The notes: generated from the sequence alone by a model not told the origin. Positions 8,388 through 16,163 are shown, counted from the stretch's first letter. The stretch: DNA of 23,930 bases from an uncultured Christensenellaceae bacterium (GCA_910586655.1 CAJUIR010000013.1:1-23930), one strand, 5' to 3'. Numbers and translations: made by a program.

Positions 8388-9023
8388 ATGAAGAAACTTA
8401 TTCTCAAAACCGCATTGATCACGCTCGGCGCAACCATTGTTGCGCTGGTTGCCATATTCGGTTTGATGTCTCTTTGGGCGCCCGCGACAATGATGAAATT
8501 TACTTTTTCTCTCGGACTGGACAGTATCAGCGGAGACTATGCGTATCAGGAATATCAGCGTTCGGGCGAGTTGTCCTATCTTGCGCGTTCGTTTATAGTG
8601 TCCGCAAATGCGAAGGATGACAAAAAAGCCGAAAAACGGTTTGAGTTGTTATATGCCGATGAGGAATTTGAAAGTTTTTGTAACGAGCAGGACGCCATTC
8701 AACTGACCGAAGGCGTTAAAATCAATTACCGCAGTTACCTCTGCGCCGAAGCCGTTCGGGTCAAATACCGTCTGTCCGCGGAAAGCGATTGGGAGGGCAT
8801 CTGCCAATTCGCCATTAAGGAAACGGATCCGAGTTTCCCGATCGGAAATCCTGTCGTTGCGCTTGCAACCGAAGCGATCGCCGATAAAAACAGCAAGTTC
8901 TGTGAAGTTCTGATTCCGTACGTCGTGGACGCGGAAAAAGATTTTGACAAAGAAACGGCGGATTACCGTTATATTTTGAAATTTCTGAATGAATTATTAG
9001 AGGGTGCTTATCCATCCGATTGA
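8388..9023 (+). CDS. Membrane-anchored protein of unknown function
   Basis: A 211-residue protein with one N-terminal membrane helix (about residues 7-30, ITLGATIVALVAIFGLMSLW) and an outer domain rich in acidic residues and predicted helices. It may be helical-repeat-like: pairs such as DKKAEKRFELLYADEEFESF recur, but no clear TPR consensus is seen. The ATG at 8388 is preferred over earlier in-frame codons because it gives a basic MKK start to the helix. The stop lies 11 bases before the guaB ATG, so the two are co-transcribed. No function can be assigned. Confidence 0.7.
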   Translation: MKKLILKTALITLGATIVALVAIFGLMSLWAPATMMKFTFSLGLDSISGDYAYQEYQRSGELSYLARSFIVSANAKDDKKAEKRFELLYADEEFESFCNEQDAIQLTEGVKINYRSYLCAEAVRVKYRLSAESDWEGICQFAIKETDPSFPIGNPVVALATEAIADKNSKFCEVLIPYVVDAEKDFDKETADYRYILKFLNELLEGAYPSD

Positions 9024-9034
9024 GAGGAGTATTT

Positions 9035-10489
9035 ATGAGTAAAATTTTAAAAGAAGGATTAACGTTTGACGACGTGCTTCTCATTCCGCAGGCATCTTCC
9101 GTAATGCCTTCGGAAGTGGATCTGAGTACGGTGCTTACGAAGGGGATTTCGCTGAATATTCCTATCATTTCCGCCGCAATGGATACGGTTACAGAAAGCC
9201 GTCTTGCGATCGCCATGGCGCGCGAAGGCGGAATGGGGATCATTCATAAAAATATGAGCATCGAGGAACAGGCGAAAGAGGTCGATAAAGTAAAACGTAG
9301 CGAACACGGCGTCATTACCGATCCGTTCTATCTCGAACCTCAGCATCTGGTCAAAGACGCGATTTCGCTGATGGAGCGTTACCGCATCAGCGGCGTGCCC
9401 ATTACGAAAGAGGGAAAACTCGTCGGCATTCTGACGAATCGCGATCTGCGTTTCGAGACGGATTTCGAACAGACGATTGAAAACGTGATGACGAAGGACA
9501 ACCTCGTTACCGCGCCTGTCGGAACGTCGCTTGCGGACGCGCAAAAAATTCTCGGGAAACACAGGATTGAGAAACTTCCCATCGTTGATAAAGACGGTTA
9601 CCTGAAAGGTTTGATCACGATCAAAGATATTGAAAAAAGTATTCAATATCCCAATTCCGCGCGCGACAAGAACGGCAGGTTGCTTGCCGGCGCGGCGGTA
9701 GGAACTGCGCCTAATACAATGGATCGCGTTGCCGCGCTCGTCGAATCGAAAGTAGATATCATCGCAATCGATACGGCGCACGGCCATTCGGCAATGGTGC
9801 TGAAAAAAGTTTCGGAAATTAAAACGAAATATCCCAAAATTCCGCTGATCGCAGGAAACGTTGCAACTGCCGCGGCGACCAAAGCGCTGATCGAGGCGGG
9901 CGCCGACGTCGTAAAAGTGGGGATCGGTCCCGGGTCCATTTGCACTACGCGCGTGGTGGCTGGAATCGGCGTTCCGCAACTCACTGCGGTCATGGACTGC
10001 GCCGAAGCGGCGGATAAATTGGGCAAACGGATCATCGCGGACGGCGGGATCAAATATTCGGGCGACATTGTAAAAGCCCTGGCGGCAGGCGGCAGCGCGG
10101 TCATGATCGGCTCTATGCTTGCGGGAACGACCGAAAGCCCCGGCGAAATCGAATTGTATCAGGGAAGAAGTTTTAAAGTGTACAGAGGAATGGGGTCTCT
10201 TTCCGCAATGGCGGCGGGCTCGAAAGACCGTTATTTTCAGGAAAATTCGAAGAAGTTTGTACCCGAGGGCGTAGAGGGAAGAGTTCCTTTCCGCGGAAGC
10301 GTATCGGATATGATCTATCAGATGAAGGGCGGTTTGCGTTCGGGTATGGGATATTGCGGAAAAGCCAATATCGAAGAACTCCGTAAAAATTCGGAATTTA
10401 TCCGCATCACCAACGCAGGACTTTTGGAAAGCCATCCGCACGACATTTCCATCAGTAAAGAAGCGCCTAACTATTCGGCAAGAAATTAA
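9035..10489 (+). CDS. guaB: IMP dehydrogenase
   Basis: A 484-residue full-length IMPDH. It oxidises IMP to XMP with NAD+, the rate-limiting step to guanine nucleotides. The barrel starts with LTFDDVLLIP; two CBS domains occupy about residues 95-205 (RISGVPI, GILTNRDLR, HRIEKLPIVD, LITIKDI); the phosphate and catalytic loop GPGSICTTR has the nucleophile Cys303, with DTAHGHS and ADGGIKYSGD nearby. The ATG at 9035 is chosen because GAGGAG lies just upstream and the protein then starts MSKILKEGLT, as expected; the upstream in-frame codon overlaps the previous gene. guaA follows. Confidence 0.97.
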   Translation: MSKILKEGLTFDDVLLIPQASSVMPSEVDLSTVLTKGISLNIPIISAAMDTVTESRLAIAMAREGGMGIIHKNMSIEEQAKEVDKVKRSEHGVITDPFYLEPQHLVKDAISLMERYRISGVPITKEGKLVGILTNRDLRFETDFEQTIENVMTKDNLVTAPVGTSLADAQKILGKHRIEKLPIVDKDGYLKGLITIKDIEKSIQYPNSARDKNGRLLAGAAVGTAPNTMDRVAALVESKVDIIAIDTAHGHSAMVLKKVSEIKTKYPKIPLIAGNVATAAATKALIEAGADVVKVGIGPGSICTTRVVAGIGVPQLTAVMDCAEAADKLGKRIIADGGIKYSGDIVKALAAGGSAVMIGSMLAGTTESPGEIELYQGRSFKVYRGMGSLSAMAAGSKDRYFQENSKKFVPEGVEGRVPFRGSVSDMIYQMKGGLRSGMGYCGKANIEELRKNSEFIRITNAGLLESHPHDISISKEAPNYSARN

Positions 10490-10496
10490 GATTTTT

Positions 10497-10519
10497 AAAA
10501 CGCCCCCTACGGGCGTTTT
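10497..10519 (+). terminator. Short terminator or attenuator between guaB and guaA
   Basis: AAAACGCCC (10497-10505) pairs with GGGCGTTTT (10511-10519) around the loop CCTAC. The T run is only four bases. It sits in the 47-base gap between guaB and guaA, so it may reduce rather than block readthrough. Confidence 0.6.
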
Positions 10520-10536
10520 CGTATAGAGGAGAATTT

Positions 10537-12072
10537 ATGCAACACCAAAGAGTGCTTGTCCTCGATTTCGGCGGACAGTATAACCAACTGATCGCGCGGC
10601 GCGTGCGCGATTTAAAAGTCTATTGCGATTTAAAGCCCTGCGATATGACGGTTGAAGACATTAGGGAATACGCGCCCATCGGCATCATTTTTACGGGCGG
10701 ACCGAACAGCGTATACGGCGAGGATGCGCCGCACGTTTCCGCCGAGATTTTTACGCTCGGAATTCCCGTACTCGGGATTTGTTACGGCGCGCAACTGATC
10801 CCTTATTTGCTCGGCGGTAAGGTGGAACATGCCGAAACAAGCGAATACGGAAAGCGGGAATTTTCTTTTGTAAAAGACAGCCCGATTTCCGAAGGGATTC
10901 CGAATACGAGCATTTGCTGGATGAGCCATACCGACCGCGTTACCGCTCTTCCGCAAGGATTCGAAGTACTTGCATCGACCGAAACGTGTCCGTTTACGGC
11001 GTTCGGAAATGTAGAAAAGAAAATATACGGCGTACAGTTTCACCCCGAAGTAGTGCATTCGCAGTACGGGAATAAACTTCTCGAAAACTTCCTGTATGCC
11101 GTTTGCGGCGCAAAGGGCGATTGGACGATGGCAAATTTCGTTTCCGAACAAGTCGCGCTGTTAAAAGAAAAAATCGGGAATAAAAAAGTGCTTTGCGCAA
11201 TGTCGGGCGGTGTCGATTCCGCCGTTGCGGCAACGCTCATTCATAAAGCGGTGGGCAGTCAACTGACCTGCGTATTTGTCGATCACGGTCTTTTGCGCAA
11301 GTATGAAGCCGAGGAGGTCATGGAAGTTTTCCGCGATAAACTCGGGATGAATCTGATCAAGGCAGACGCCGGCGAGCGGTTTTTGAGCAAGTTGGAAGGC
11401 GTATCCGAACCCGAAGCAAAGCGCAAAATCATCGGCTCGGAGTTCATAAAAGTATTTGAAGAAGAAGCAAAGAAAATCGGTGCGGTGGATTTTTTGGTTC
11501 AGGGAACCATTTATCCCGACGTGATTGAGAGCGGCAAGGGCAAAAGCGCGGTGATCAAATCCCACCATAATGTAGGAGGGCTTCCTTCCGTCGTCGACTT
11601 TCAGGAGATCGTCGAACCTCTGCGCGATTTATTTAAGGACGAAGTGCGCAGAGTCGGTACGGAATTGGGGCTTCCCGAAAACGTCGTACAGCGTCAGCCT
11701 TTCCCCGGACCCGGACTTGCGATCCGTATCATGGGTGAAGTGACGCGGGAAAAATTGGAGACACTGCGCGATGCGGACTATATCTTCCGCGACGAAATTG
11801 CCAAAGCAGATTTAAACCGTGAGATCTGGCAATATTTTGCCGTCATTACAAACAGTAAAACGGTGGGTGTGCAGGGCGATTTCAGAACGTATGAAAACGT
11901 CATCGCGCTCCGCGCGGTAACCAGCGTAGACGCTATGACTGCGGACTGGGCGAGAATTCCGTTTGACGTGCTGGAAACGATTTCGGGAAGAATCACGAAC
12001 GAAGTGAAACATGCTAACCGAATTGTATATGATATTACAAGCAAACCTCCCGCAACGATTGAGTGGGAGTAA
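10537..12072 (+). CDS. guaA: GMP synthase (glutamine-hydrolysing)
   Basis: A 511-residue two-domain enzyme that converts XMP, ATP and glutamine to GMP. The N-terminal class I amidotransferase has nucleophile Cys82 in GICYGAQ and the pair His169/Glu171 in QFHPE. The C-terminal PP-loop ATP pyrophosphatase has SGGVDS (223-228), then FPGPGLAIRIMGE and the dimer domain ending ITSKPPATIEWE, the typical GuaA C-terminus. GAGGAG precedes the ATG. Together with guaB it forms the complete IMP-to-GMP branch. No separate promoter is clear in the short gap. Confidence 0.97.
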   Translation: MQHQRVLVLDFGGQYNQLIARRVRDLKVYCDLKPCDMTVEDIREYAPIGIIFTGGPNSVYGEDAPHVSAEIFTLGIPVLGICYGAQLIPYLLGGKVEHAETSEYGKREFSFVKDSPISEGIPNTSICWMSHTDRVTALPQGFEVLASTETCPFTAFGNVEKKIYGVQFHPEVVHSQYGNKLLENFLYAVCGAKGDWTMANFVSEQVALLKEKIGNKKVLCAMSGGVDSAVAATLIHKAVGSQLTCVFVDHGLLRKYEAEEVMEVFRDKLGMNLIKADAGERFLSKLEGVSEPEAKRKIIGSEFIKVFEEEAKKIGAVDFLVQGTIYPDVIESGKGKSAVIKSHHNVGGLPSVVDFQEIVEPLRDLFKDEVRRVGTELGLPENVVQRQPFPGPGLAIRIMGEVTREKLETLRDADYIFRDEIAKADLNREIWQYFAVITNSKTVGVQGDFRTYENVIALRAVTSVDAMTADWARIPFDVLETISGRITNEVKHANRIVYDITSKPPATIEWE

Positions 12073-12129
12073 AAATAATTGATTGATGTTTGCGCTTGTA
12101 TTGATTGACAGGATTTTGAGGAGAAAATT

Positions 12130-13041
12130 ATGAAAAAATTCGGAAAAATTTGGAAGGGATTGTTTTTACTTGTTGCGGCAGTGTGTATGCTGTTTGCTTT
12201 TGCAGCATGTGATCTGTCTATCTTTCCCGTAACAGGCGGTTCGGGCGATGTCGGCGGCAATCAGAACGAAGATAATATCGGAGGCGGCAACCAAGGCGGC
12301 GACGATAACACCGGAGACGGTAACCAAGGCGGTGACGACAACACCGGAGGCGGTAACCAAGGCGGTGACGACAACACCGGAGACGGCAACCAAGGCGGCG
12401 ACGACAACACCGGAGGCGGTAACCAAGGCGGCGACGACAACACCGGAGGCGGTAACCAAGGCGGTCCTGTCGAATTAGTTCCCGGAAATTTGATTTATAC
12501 GCTTACCTGTGAAATCGAAGAAGGAATGGCGTTAACGATCAGCCAAAATACGTTAAATATTATCAAGACGGCACCCGAATCGGAAACAGGAAAGAACGCG
12601 ATTCTTAACGCAATGGACGGGGACGCGATCGATACCATTCTGCTGTACGATAATGCCTGTGCGGAAATCAACGGAGTTTATTTGTCGTATACGATCGACA
12701 GCAGCGACAACTCTCTTCGGTTGGTTCGCGCTGACGGCAACAAAGCGGCGATCGTTACGGTTAATTTGAACGCCGGTACTTTTACACTTTACGATCCGTA
12801 CGGCGGGCTGCCCTATCATTGGGATTATGAAGGCGTACAGCACGATATGTTTGCGACGCGCGACGGTTATATGTCTTTTACGAGAGCAATTCATAAATAC
12901 TCGTTGATCGTCGGAGGAGTATCCGGTTCCTATGAAATTAAAGACGACGTATTGACGATTTATTTTTACAACTGCGAATATAAATTCAGTATGGAAGCAG
13001 GGTCGGGCACAACGATTCGCTTGACATTGATCGAAGGTTAA
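12130..13041 (+). CDS. Repeat-containing lipoprotein
   Basis: A 303-residue predicted surface lipoprotein. Signal peptide MKKFGKIW followed by a hydrophobic stretch and the lipobox FAAC with Cys27. Residues 53-112 are a low-complexity linker of five 11-residue units, GNQGGDDNTG plus D or G, and a partial sixth. This is the kind of hydrophilic spacer that lifts a domain away from the membrane. The C-terminal domain (about 115-303) is beta-rich, with repeated Tyr/Thr strands and an ending (GSYEIKDDVLTIYFYNCEYKFSME) reminiscent of small lipocalin-like extracellular domains, but I do not recognise the family. GAGGAG precedes the ATG. It stands 57 bases after guaA. No clear terminator follows it in 13042-13148. 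Confidence 0.8.
   Translation: MKKFGKIWKGLFLLVAAVCMLFAFAACDLSIFPVTGGSGDVGGNQNEDNIGGGNQGGDDNTGDGNQGGDDNTGGGNQGGDDNTGDGNQGGDDNTGGGNQGGDDNTGGGNQGGPVELVPGNLIYTLTCEIEEGMALTISQNTLNIIKTAPESETGKNAILNAMDGDAIDTILLYDNACAEINGVYLSYTIDSSDNSLRLVRADGNKAAIVTVNLNAGTFTLYDPYGGLPYHWDYEGVQHDMFATRDGYMSFTRAIHKYSLIVGGVSGSYEIKDDVLTIYFYNCEYKFSMEAGSGTTIRLTLIEG
12286..12465 (+). repeat. 33-bp in-frame tandem repeat
   Basis: Five near-identical 33-bp units and a 15-bp partial unit encode GNQGGDDNTG(D/G). The units differ mainly by single bases (ggc/ggt, gac/gat and the D/G alternation). Long open frames on the other strands here are artefacts of the repeat. Confidence 0.9.
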
Positions 13042-13148
13042 GAATTCCGTCCAGCCGTTTTCACGGAACAAAAAATCGTGGGAATCGATATTATGGCATA
13101 AAGAGGACTGGAATAAAGGCTCTCCAACATTTCCATGAAATATGAATA

Positions 13149-14222
13149 TTAAGGACTGATCAAACCTTTGTCGATAAAAAATTGTTTGTTAAAGATAACT
13201 GCGGAGTGGTTCGGAAAGAGCCGCTCCGTTTTTTTATGGTAAAATACCGCTTTTTCGGTATTCCCAAGCGCGTAATAACAACAAACCAGTTCCAAATAAG
13301 GGACGAATCCGCGCGATTCTGGTTCTTCAAAATCGCCTTCGGAGGAATGATCTCTACAATTCAACGCTGCTTCATACCAATAGACTGCTTCCCCATAGAG
13401 GTTTTCTTGTTGAAACCGTTTTGCAATTTCGCAGCAGACGGACGCGCGCGGTTCACCGTAACAAAAACTGCGGAATAACGCGGTTTTTGCTTTTTCGGAA
13501 AATCCCTTTGCAAAATAACAGGCGGAAAGTATTTTACATGCTTCGATCTTGTTCACGTACCAGCCTTTGCCCTCTAACATTTCTTCGAGTACGGAAATCG
13601 ATTCGGTATAAAGTCTGTGATAGTACAGTTCGCGTCCGTAATAAAACTGATCGCGCGGGCCGAGCGGTTCTTCTCCCGCCCATTTCTGGTAAATATGCAA
13701 ATTGCGTCTTCCGCGTTCCTTTTCGCTCCCGAGATGAAATACACGGAACTCGGAACGGATGACTTTTCCGTGCGGAGCAATGCATTCGTGTACTCTGCCT
13801 TGCCATTTCAATCCCGCGCCGTTTTTGACTAATCGTTCGCGGTAAAAGGTAAAAAGGGGAGTATCGCCGTCAAACGCTGTGTCGTATGGACACATGACCA
13901 TATCGGGCGATTCTTTTAAAAGGATATTTTTCAGCGCATGAAAACGCTTGGCGTTTTCGGGCGAAATAGAATCGTCGGCATCCAGCCACATGATATAATC
14001 TCCCGTTGCTTTGGAAAACGCGAAATTACGCGCTTTTGCAAAATCGTCTTCCCACGGGATTTGATAAATCAAATCCGTGTAGTTCCGAGCAATCGTTATC
14101 GTTTCGTCATCCGAACCCGTATCGACAATGATCAGTTCGTCTACAAGCGGTTGAACGCTCTCCAAACACCGCGCAAGCACTTCTTCTTCGTTTTTCACGA
14201 TCATACACAATGATATTTTCAT
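13149..14222 (-). CDS. Family 2 glycosyltransferase with C-terminal helical repeats
   Basis: A 357-residue GT-A fold glycosyltransferase. MKISLCMIVKNEE opens the nucleotide-binding domain; DTGSDD (34-39) and the metal-binding DADD (81-84) follow, with WEDDFAKARNFAF between them, typical of the SunS-like/beta-glucosyl group. The C-terminal half (about 200-357) is rich in A-Y-Y-L-x-G patterns like TPR repeats. It has no membrane helix and is probably cytosolic. The ATG at 14222 fits the conserved start and has GAGG upstream; the longer frame runs through the promoter region. It is divergent from the collagen-like gene across a 112-base gap, which suggests (inference) that it glycosylates that protein, as exosporium collagen-like proteins are glycosylated in other spore formers. 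Confidence 0.87.
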   Translation of the reverse strand: MKISLCMIVKNEEEVLARCLESVQPLVDELIIVDTGSDDETITIARNYTDLIYQIPWEDDFAKARNFAFSKATGDYIMWLDADDSISPENAKRFHALKNILLKESPDMVMCPYDTAFDGDTPLFTFYRERLVKNGAGLKWQGRVHECIAPHGKVIRSEFRVFHLGSEKERGRRNLHIYQKWAGEEPLGPRDQFYYGRELYYHRLYTESISVLEEMLEGKGWYVNKIEACKILSACYFAKGFSEKAKTALFRSFCYGEPRASVCCEIAKRFQQENLYGEAVYWYEAALNCRDHSSEGDFEEPESRGFVPYLELVCCYYALGNTEKAVFYHKKTERLFPNHSAVIFNKQFFIDKGLISP

Positions 14223-14240
14223 AAAAGCAGGAACCTCTTT

Positions 14241-14269
14241 TCCTATTTTATAACTATGATAAAATAGGA
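14241..14269. promoter_or_regulatory. Palindromic divergent promoter/operator region
   Basis: A perfect 11-bp inverted repeat (TCCTATTTTAT at 14241-14251, ATAAAATAGGA at 14259-14269) with a 7-base centre, lying between the divergent glycosyltransferase and collagen-like genes. On the plus strand it contains TGATAAAAT (14257-14265), a good extended -10, though no good -35 is seen. The symmetry suits a dimeric regulator, or a sigma factor other than the housekeeping one. Confidence 0.5.
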
Positions 14270-14289
14270 CGGTTTGTTCCGTCCCAAGA

Positions 14290-14318
14290 TGCCGCATAAA
14301 ACGTTGCGGCACTTTTTT
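14290..14318 (+). terminator. Terminator-like hairpin in the collagen-gene leader
   Basis: TGCCGCA (14290-14296) pairs with TGCGGCA (14305-14311) and is followed by C and six T (14313-14318). It lies 5 bases before the AGGAGG of the collagen-like gene, inside its expected leader. A second perfect 6-bp hairpin, GGACGG/CCGTCC (14267-14284), precedes it. This arrangement suggests attenuation; no ligand-binding structure is recognised. Confidence 0.55.
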
Positions 14319-14334
14319 AAACAGGAGGAAATTT

Positions 14335-15084
14335 ATGATAAACCATAATCATTGCTGTATTTGCGGTTGCTGTCCGTGCCGGTGTAAGGTTACAAAAGTG
14401 ATTCATTATCCCGATCCGATCGGTGCGACGGGGCCCACGGGGCCCACAGGACCGACGGGCGCAACGGGCCCCGCAGGTCCGCAGGGCGTTCAAGGGATTC
14501 AAGGCGTTCCGGGCGCAATGGGCGCAACCGGTGCGACGGGGCCTACCGGACCTCAGGGCGTTCAAGGAATTCAAGGCGTTCCGGGCGAAGCGGGTCCCAC
14601 AGGCGCAACAGGAGCGACCGGTGCAACCGGCGCTACGGGTGCTACGGGTGTGACTGGTGCAACAGGACCGATTGGACCTACGGGTATTGCAGGTCCCATT
14701 GGCACGACCGGCGCTACGGGCGCTACGGGTGTGACAGGTGCAACAGGACCTACCGGACCTACGGGCATTGCAGGTCCTGCGGGTGCAACCGGTGCTACGG
14801 GTGCTACGGGTGTGACCGGTGCAACAGGACCTACCGGACCTACGGGCATTGCAGGTCCTGCGGGTGCAACCGGTGCTACGGGTGCTACGGGTGTGACCGG
14901 TGCAACAGGACCTACCGGACCTACGGGCATTGCAGGTTCTGCAGGTGCAACCGGCGCTACGGGTGTGACCGGGGCAACAGGACCTACCGGACCTACGGGT
15001 ATTGCAGGTCCTGCGGGTGCAACCGGCGCTACGGGTGCAAACGGTTTAACAGGCCCTACGGGGGCAACAGAACAGGTAACGTAA
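14335..15084 (+). CDS. Collagen-like (BclA-type) protein, 5' part, interrupted
   Basis: Encodes 249 residues as it stands. A Cys-rich N-terminus (CCICGCCPCRCK, residues 7-18) is followed by a Gly-X-Y collagen stalk from about residue 30 to the end, rich in GPT and GAT triplets, the composition of bacterial exosporium collagen-like proteins, with GPQGVQGIQGVPG blocks near the start. The true gene sequence ends at 15068; the last codons (EQVT and stop) come from the inserted element. No C-terminal globular domain is left. That domain lies at 20007-20441 beyond the element, and joining 15068 to 19730 gives an unbroken 481-codon frame. Strong AGGAGG at 14323-14328. The Cys-rich start may crosslink the protein in a spore or cell surface layer (inference). 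The short form might still be made, but lacks the trimer-forming head. Confidence 0.9.
   Translation: MINHNHCCICGCCPCRCKVTKVIHYPDPIGATGPTGPTGPTGATGPAGPQGVQGIQGVPGAMGATGATGPTGPQGVQGIQGVPGEAGPTGATGATGATGATGATGVTGATGPIGPTGIAGPIGTTGATGATGVTGATGPTGPTGIAGPAGATGATGATGVTGATGPTGPTGIAGPAGATGATGATGVTGATGPTGPTGIAGSAGATGATGVTGATGPTGPTGIAGPAGATGATGANGLTGPTGATEQVT
14647..15060 (+). repeat. 81-bp collagen-type repeats
   Basis: Units encoding GVTGATGPTGPTGIAGPAG followed by GATGAT(GAT). The first three are 81 bp (14647-14889), later ones are 72 bp, lacking one GAT triplet. Near-identical DNA between units suggests recent expansion by slippage or recombination. Minus-strand open frames here are repeat artefacts. 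Confidence 0.85.
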
Positions 15085-15091
15085 GGGAAAA
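15069..15091 (+). repeat. Left inverted end of the element (attL inner half)
   Basis: Twelve bases AGAACAGGTAAC, then GT, AAGGG, A, AAA. It is the inverted partner of 19705-19727. The core AC lies just outside (15067-15068). The end also supplies the TAA (15082-15084) that stops the collagen frame. Confidence 0.85.
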
Positions 15092-15208
15092 CAAAATCAG
15101 ACGTATCGAATAGATGTTTTCAATGCTTTCAAAAAATCAACATTATAATTCGTTAAATTTAACATTACAATATATTGAATTTCGGTTACTATTTGTTTAA
15201 AATTGTAT

Positions 15209-15214
15209 TATAAT
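15209..15214 (+). promoter_or_regulatory. Likely -10 of the element's regulator operon
   Basis: A perfect TATAAT; the matching -35 at 17 bp (TTACTA, 15186-15191) is weak, suggesting an activated or regulated promoter. A 12-bp perfect palindrome GTTAAATTTAAC at 15152-15163 lies upstream and could be an operator for the XRE protein. The 15085-15233 stretch is otherwise AT-rich and empty. Confidence 0.45.
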
Positions 15215-15233
15215 GTAAAATCAAGGATGATTT

Positions 15234-15551
15234 ATGGTAAATTATCAGAAGATTTTAGACAGAATTACAGAAGAACGGAAAAAGAAAGGGCTGTCAGTTT
15301 ACAAACTGACGGAACTTGCGAATTTGTCTTCCAATACCGTATACAATTGGTACAATAAAAAAGCCGTTCCCACCATTACCGCATTGAGCAGCATCTGTGA
15401 AATTTTGGATATTTCATTGCCGGAACTGGTTTCGTTGAACGAAAAAGCATATCTCAGCGCGCAGGAAGATTTGTTGATACAAAAATTCAGAGGGATGACG
15501 GATCACCAAAGAAAATTGGTGTTAGAACTCGTCAAAGAAATAACGTCTTGA
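15234..15551 (+). CDS. XRE-family HTH regulator
   Basis: A 105-residue protein with an N-terminal helix-turn-helix of the Cro/C1 type at about residues 5-62: RITEERKKKGLSVYKLTELANLSSNTVYNW carries the first helices and recognition helix, and TITALSSICEILDISLPEL the closing helices. A short C-terminal helical tail (DHQRKLVLELVKEI) may mediate pairing. It probably represses or activates promoters in the element, perhaps its own operon. AAGGA precedes the ATG. First gene of the cargo; the sigma factor follows after 25 bases. Confidence 0.87.
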   Translation: MVNYQKILDRITEERKKKGLSVYKLTELANLSSNTVYNWYNKKAVPTITALSSICEILDISLPELVSLNEKAYLSAQEDLLIQKFRGMTDHQRKLVLELVKEITS

Positions 15552-15576
15552 AAATAAATACAAATGAGGAATACGC

Positions 15577-16107
15577 ATGTCGATTTTGTGCGATCAAGTG
15601 AATCATTTAATCGCCAAGATTAAAAAGGGCGATAAAGATGCTTTTGAAAAGTTGTATAAACTCACTTATCATCATTTGACATACGTAGTTTTCAACTATA
15701 CTTACGACCGCGAAGATGTTAACGACATTATTCAAGAAACTTATTTCAGAGCAATGCTTTACATCCACTCAGCAGATACCAGTAAAGACAGTTATAACTG
15801 GCTATGTAAAATTGCCCAGAATGTTGCGTACGATTTTAACCGCAACAAAGGCGTTACCGTTCCGTACAGTCTGGTCGAGCAAAAACGTCTGTTCTATGAA
15901 ATCAGCGATGCGAAAATAGAGGTTTCGCTCCTGAACGAAACCATCAAAAAGTTCGATCCTTTCGACCAGCGGCTGTTCTATCTGAAATTTTTCGAAGATA
16001 AAACGTACGAGGATATTTCAAAAATTACGGGCATGAAGAAACCGACTGTTTATAAACGCATTCAAACCATGTTGCGTAAAATCGATAAAGATTATCACGA
16101 CGAGTAA
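15577..16107 (+). CDS. ECF-type RNA polymerase sigma factor
   Basis: A 176-residue sigma-70-family protein with the two-domain ECF layout. Sigma-2 (about residues 10-90) contains the typical DREDVNDIIQETYFRAM and the region-2.4-like NWLCKIAQNVAYDFNRN. Sigma-4 (about 120-172) ends in an HTH: FDQRLFYLKFFEDKTYEDISKITGMKKPTVYKRI. It would direct RNA polymerase to a small set of promoters, not identifiable here. TGAGGA lies before the ATG. The one-TM membrane protein two genes downstream could be its anti-sigma partner (inference from gene order). Confidence 0.88.
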   Translation: MSILCDQVNHLIAKIKKGDKDAFEKLYKLTYHHLTYVVFNYTYDREDVNDIIQETYFRAMLYIHSADTSKDSYNWLCKIAQNVAYDFNRNKGVTVPYSLVEQKRLFYEISDAKIEVSLLNETIKKFDPFDQRLFYLKFFEDKTYEDISKITGMKKPTVYKRIQTMLRKIDKDYHDE

Positions 16108-16121
16108 ACAAAACTCGCCCG

Positions 16122-16163
16122 TCATGGTAAATATGGTATTACATACTAAGGAGTTTACCATGA
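16122..16163 (+). promoter_or_regulatory. mRNA hairpin over the start of the C39-like gene
   Basis: TCATGGTAAA (16122-16131) is perfectly complementary to TTTACCATGA (16154-16163), which contains the ATG (16160-16162). The ribosome binding site AAGGAG lies in the 22-base loop. If it folds, it would pair the start codon and tune translation. Confidence 0.45.

Noticed and set aside
9059..10441. 460-codon open frame on the minus strand
   Set aside because: Antisense of guaB; the protein is rich in Arg/His/Phe with no domain, and guaB is certain in the other frame.
12286..12465. CRISPR-like regular repeats (also 14647-15060 and 19731-20009)
   Set aside because: Units are contiguous with no unique spacers, in frame and coding; no cas genes.
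12166..12478. Open frames on both strands over the 33-bp repeat
   Set aside because: Created by repeat periodicity; codon content (TTPEAVTKA, PSPVLSSPPW) is artefactual.
14571..14930. Minus-strand open frame of PVGPVAP repeats
   Set aside because: Artefact of the Gly-X-Y repeat; no start context, and it lies antisense to a certain gene.
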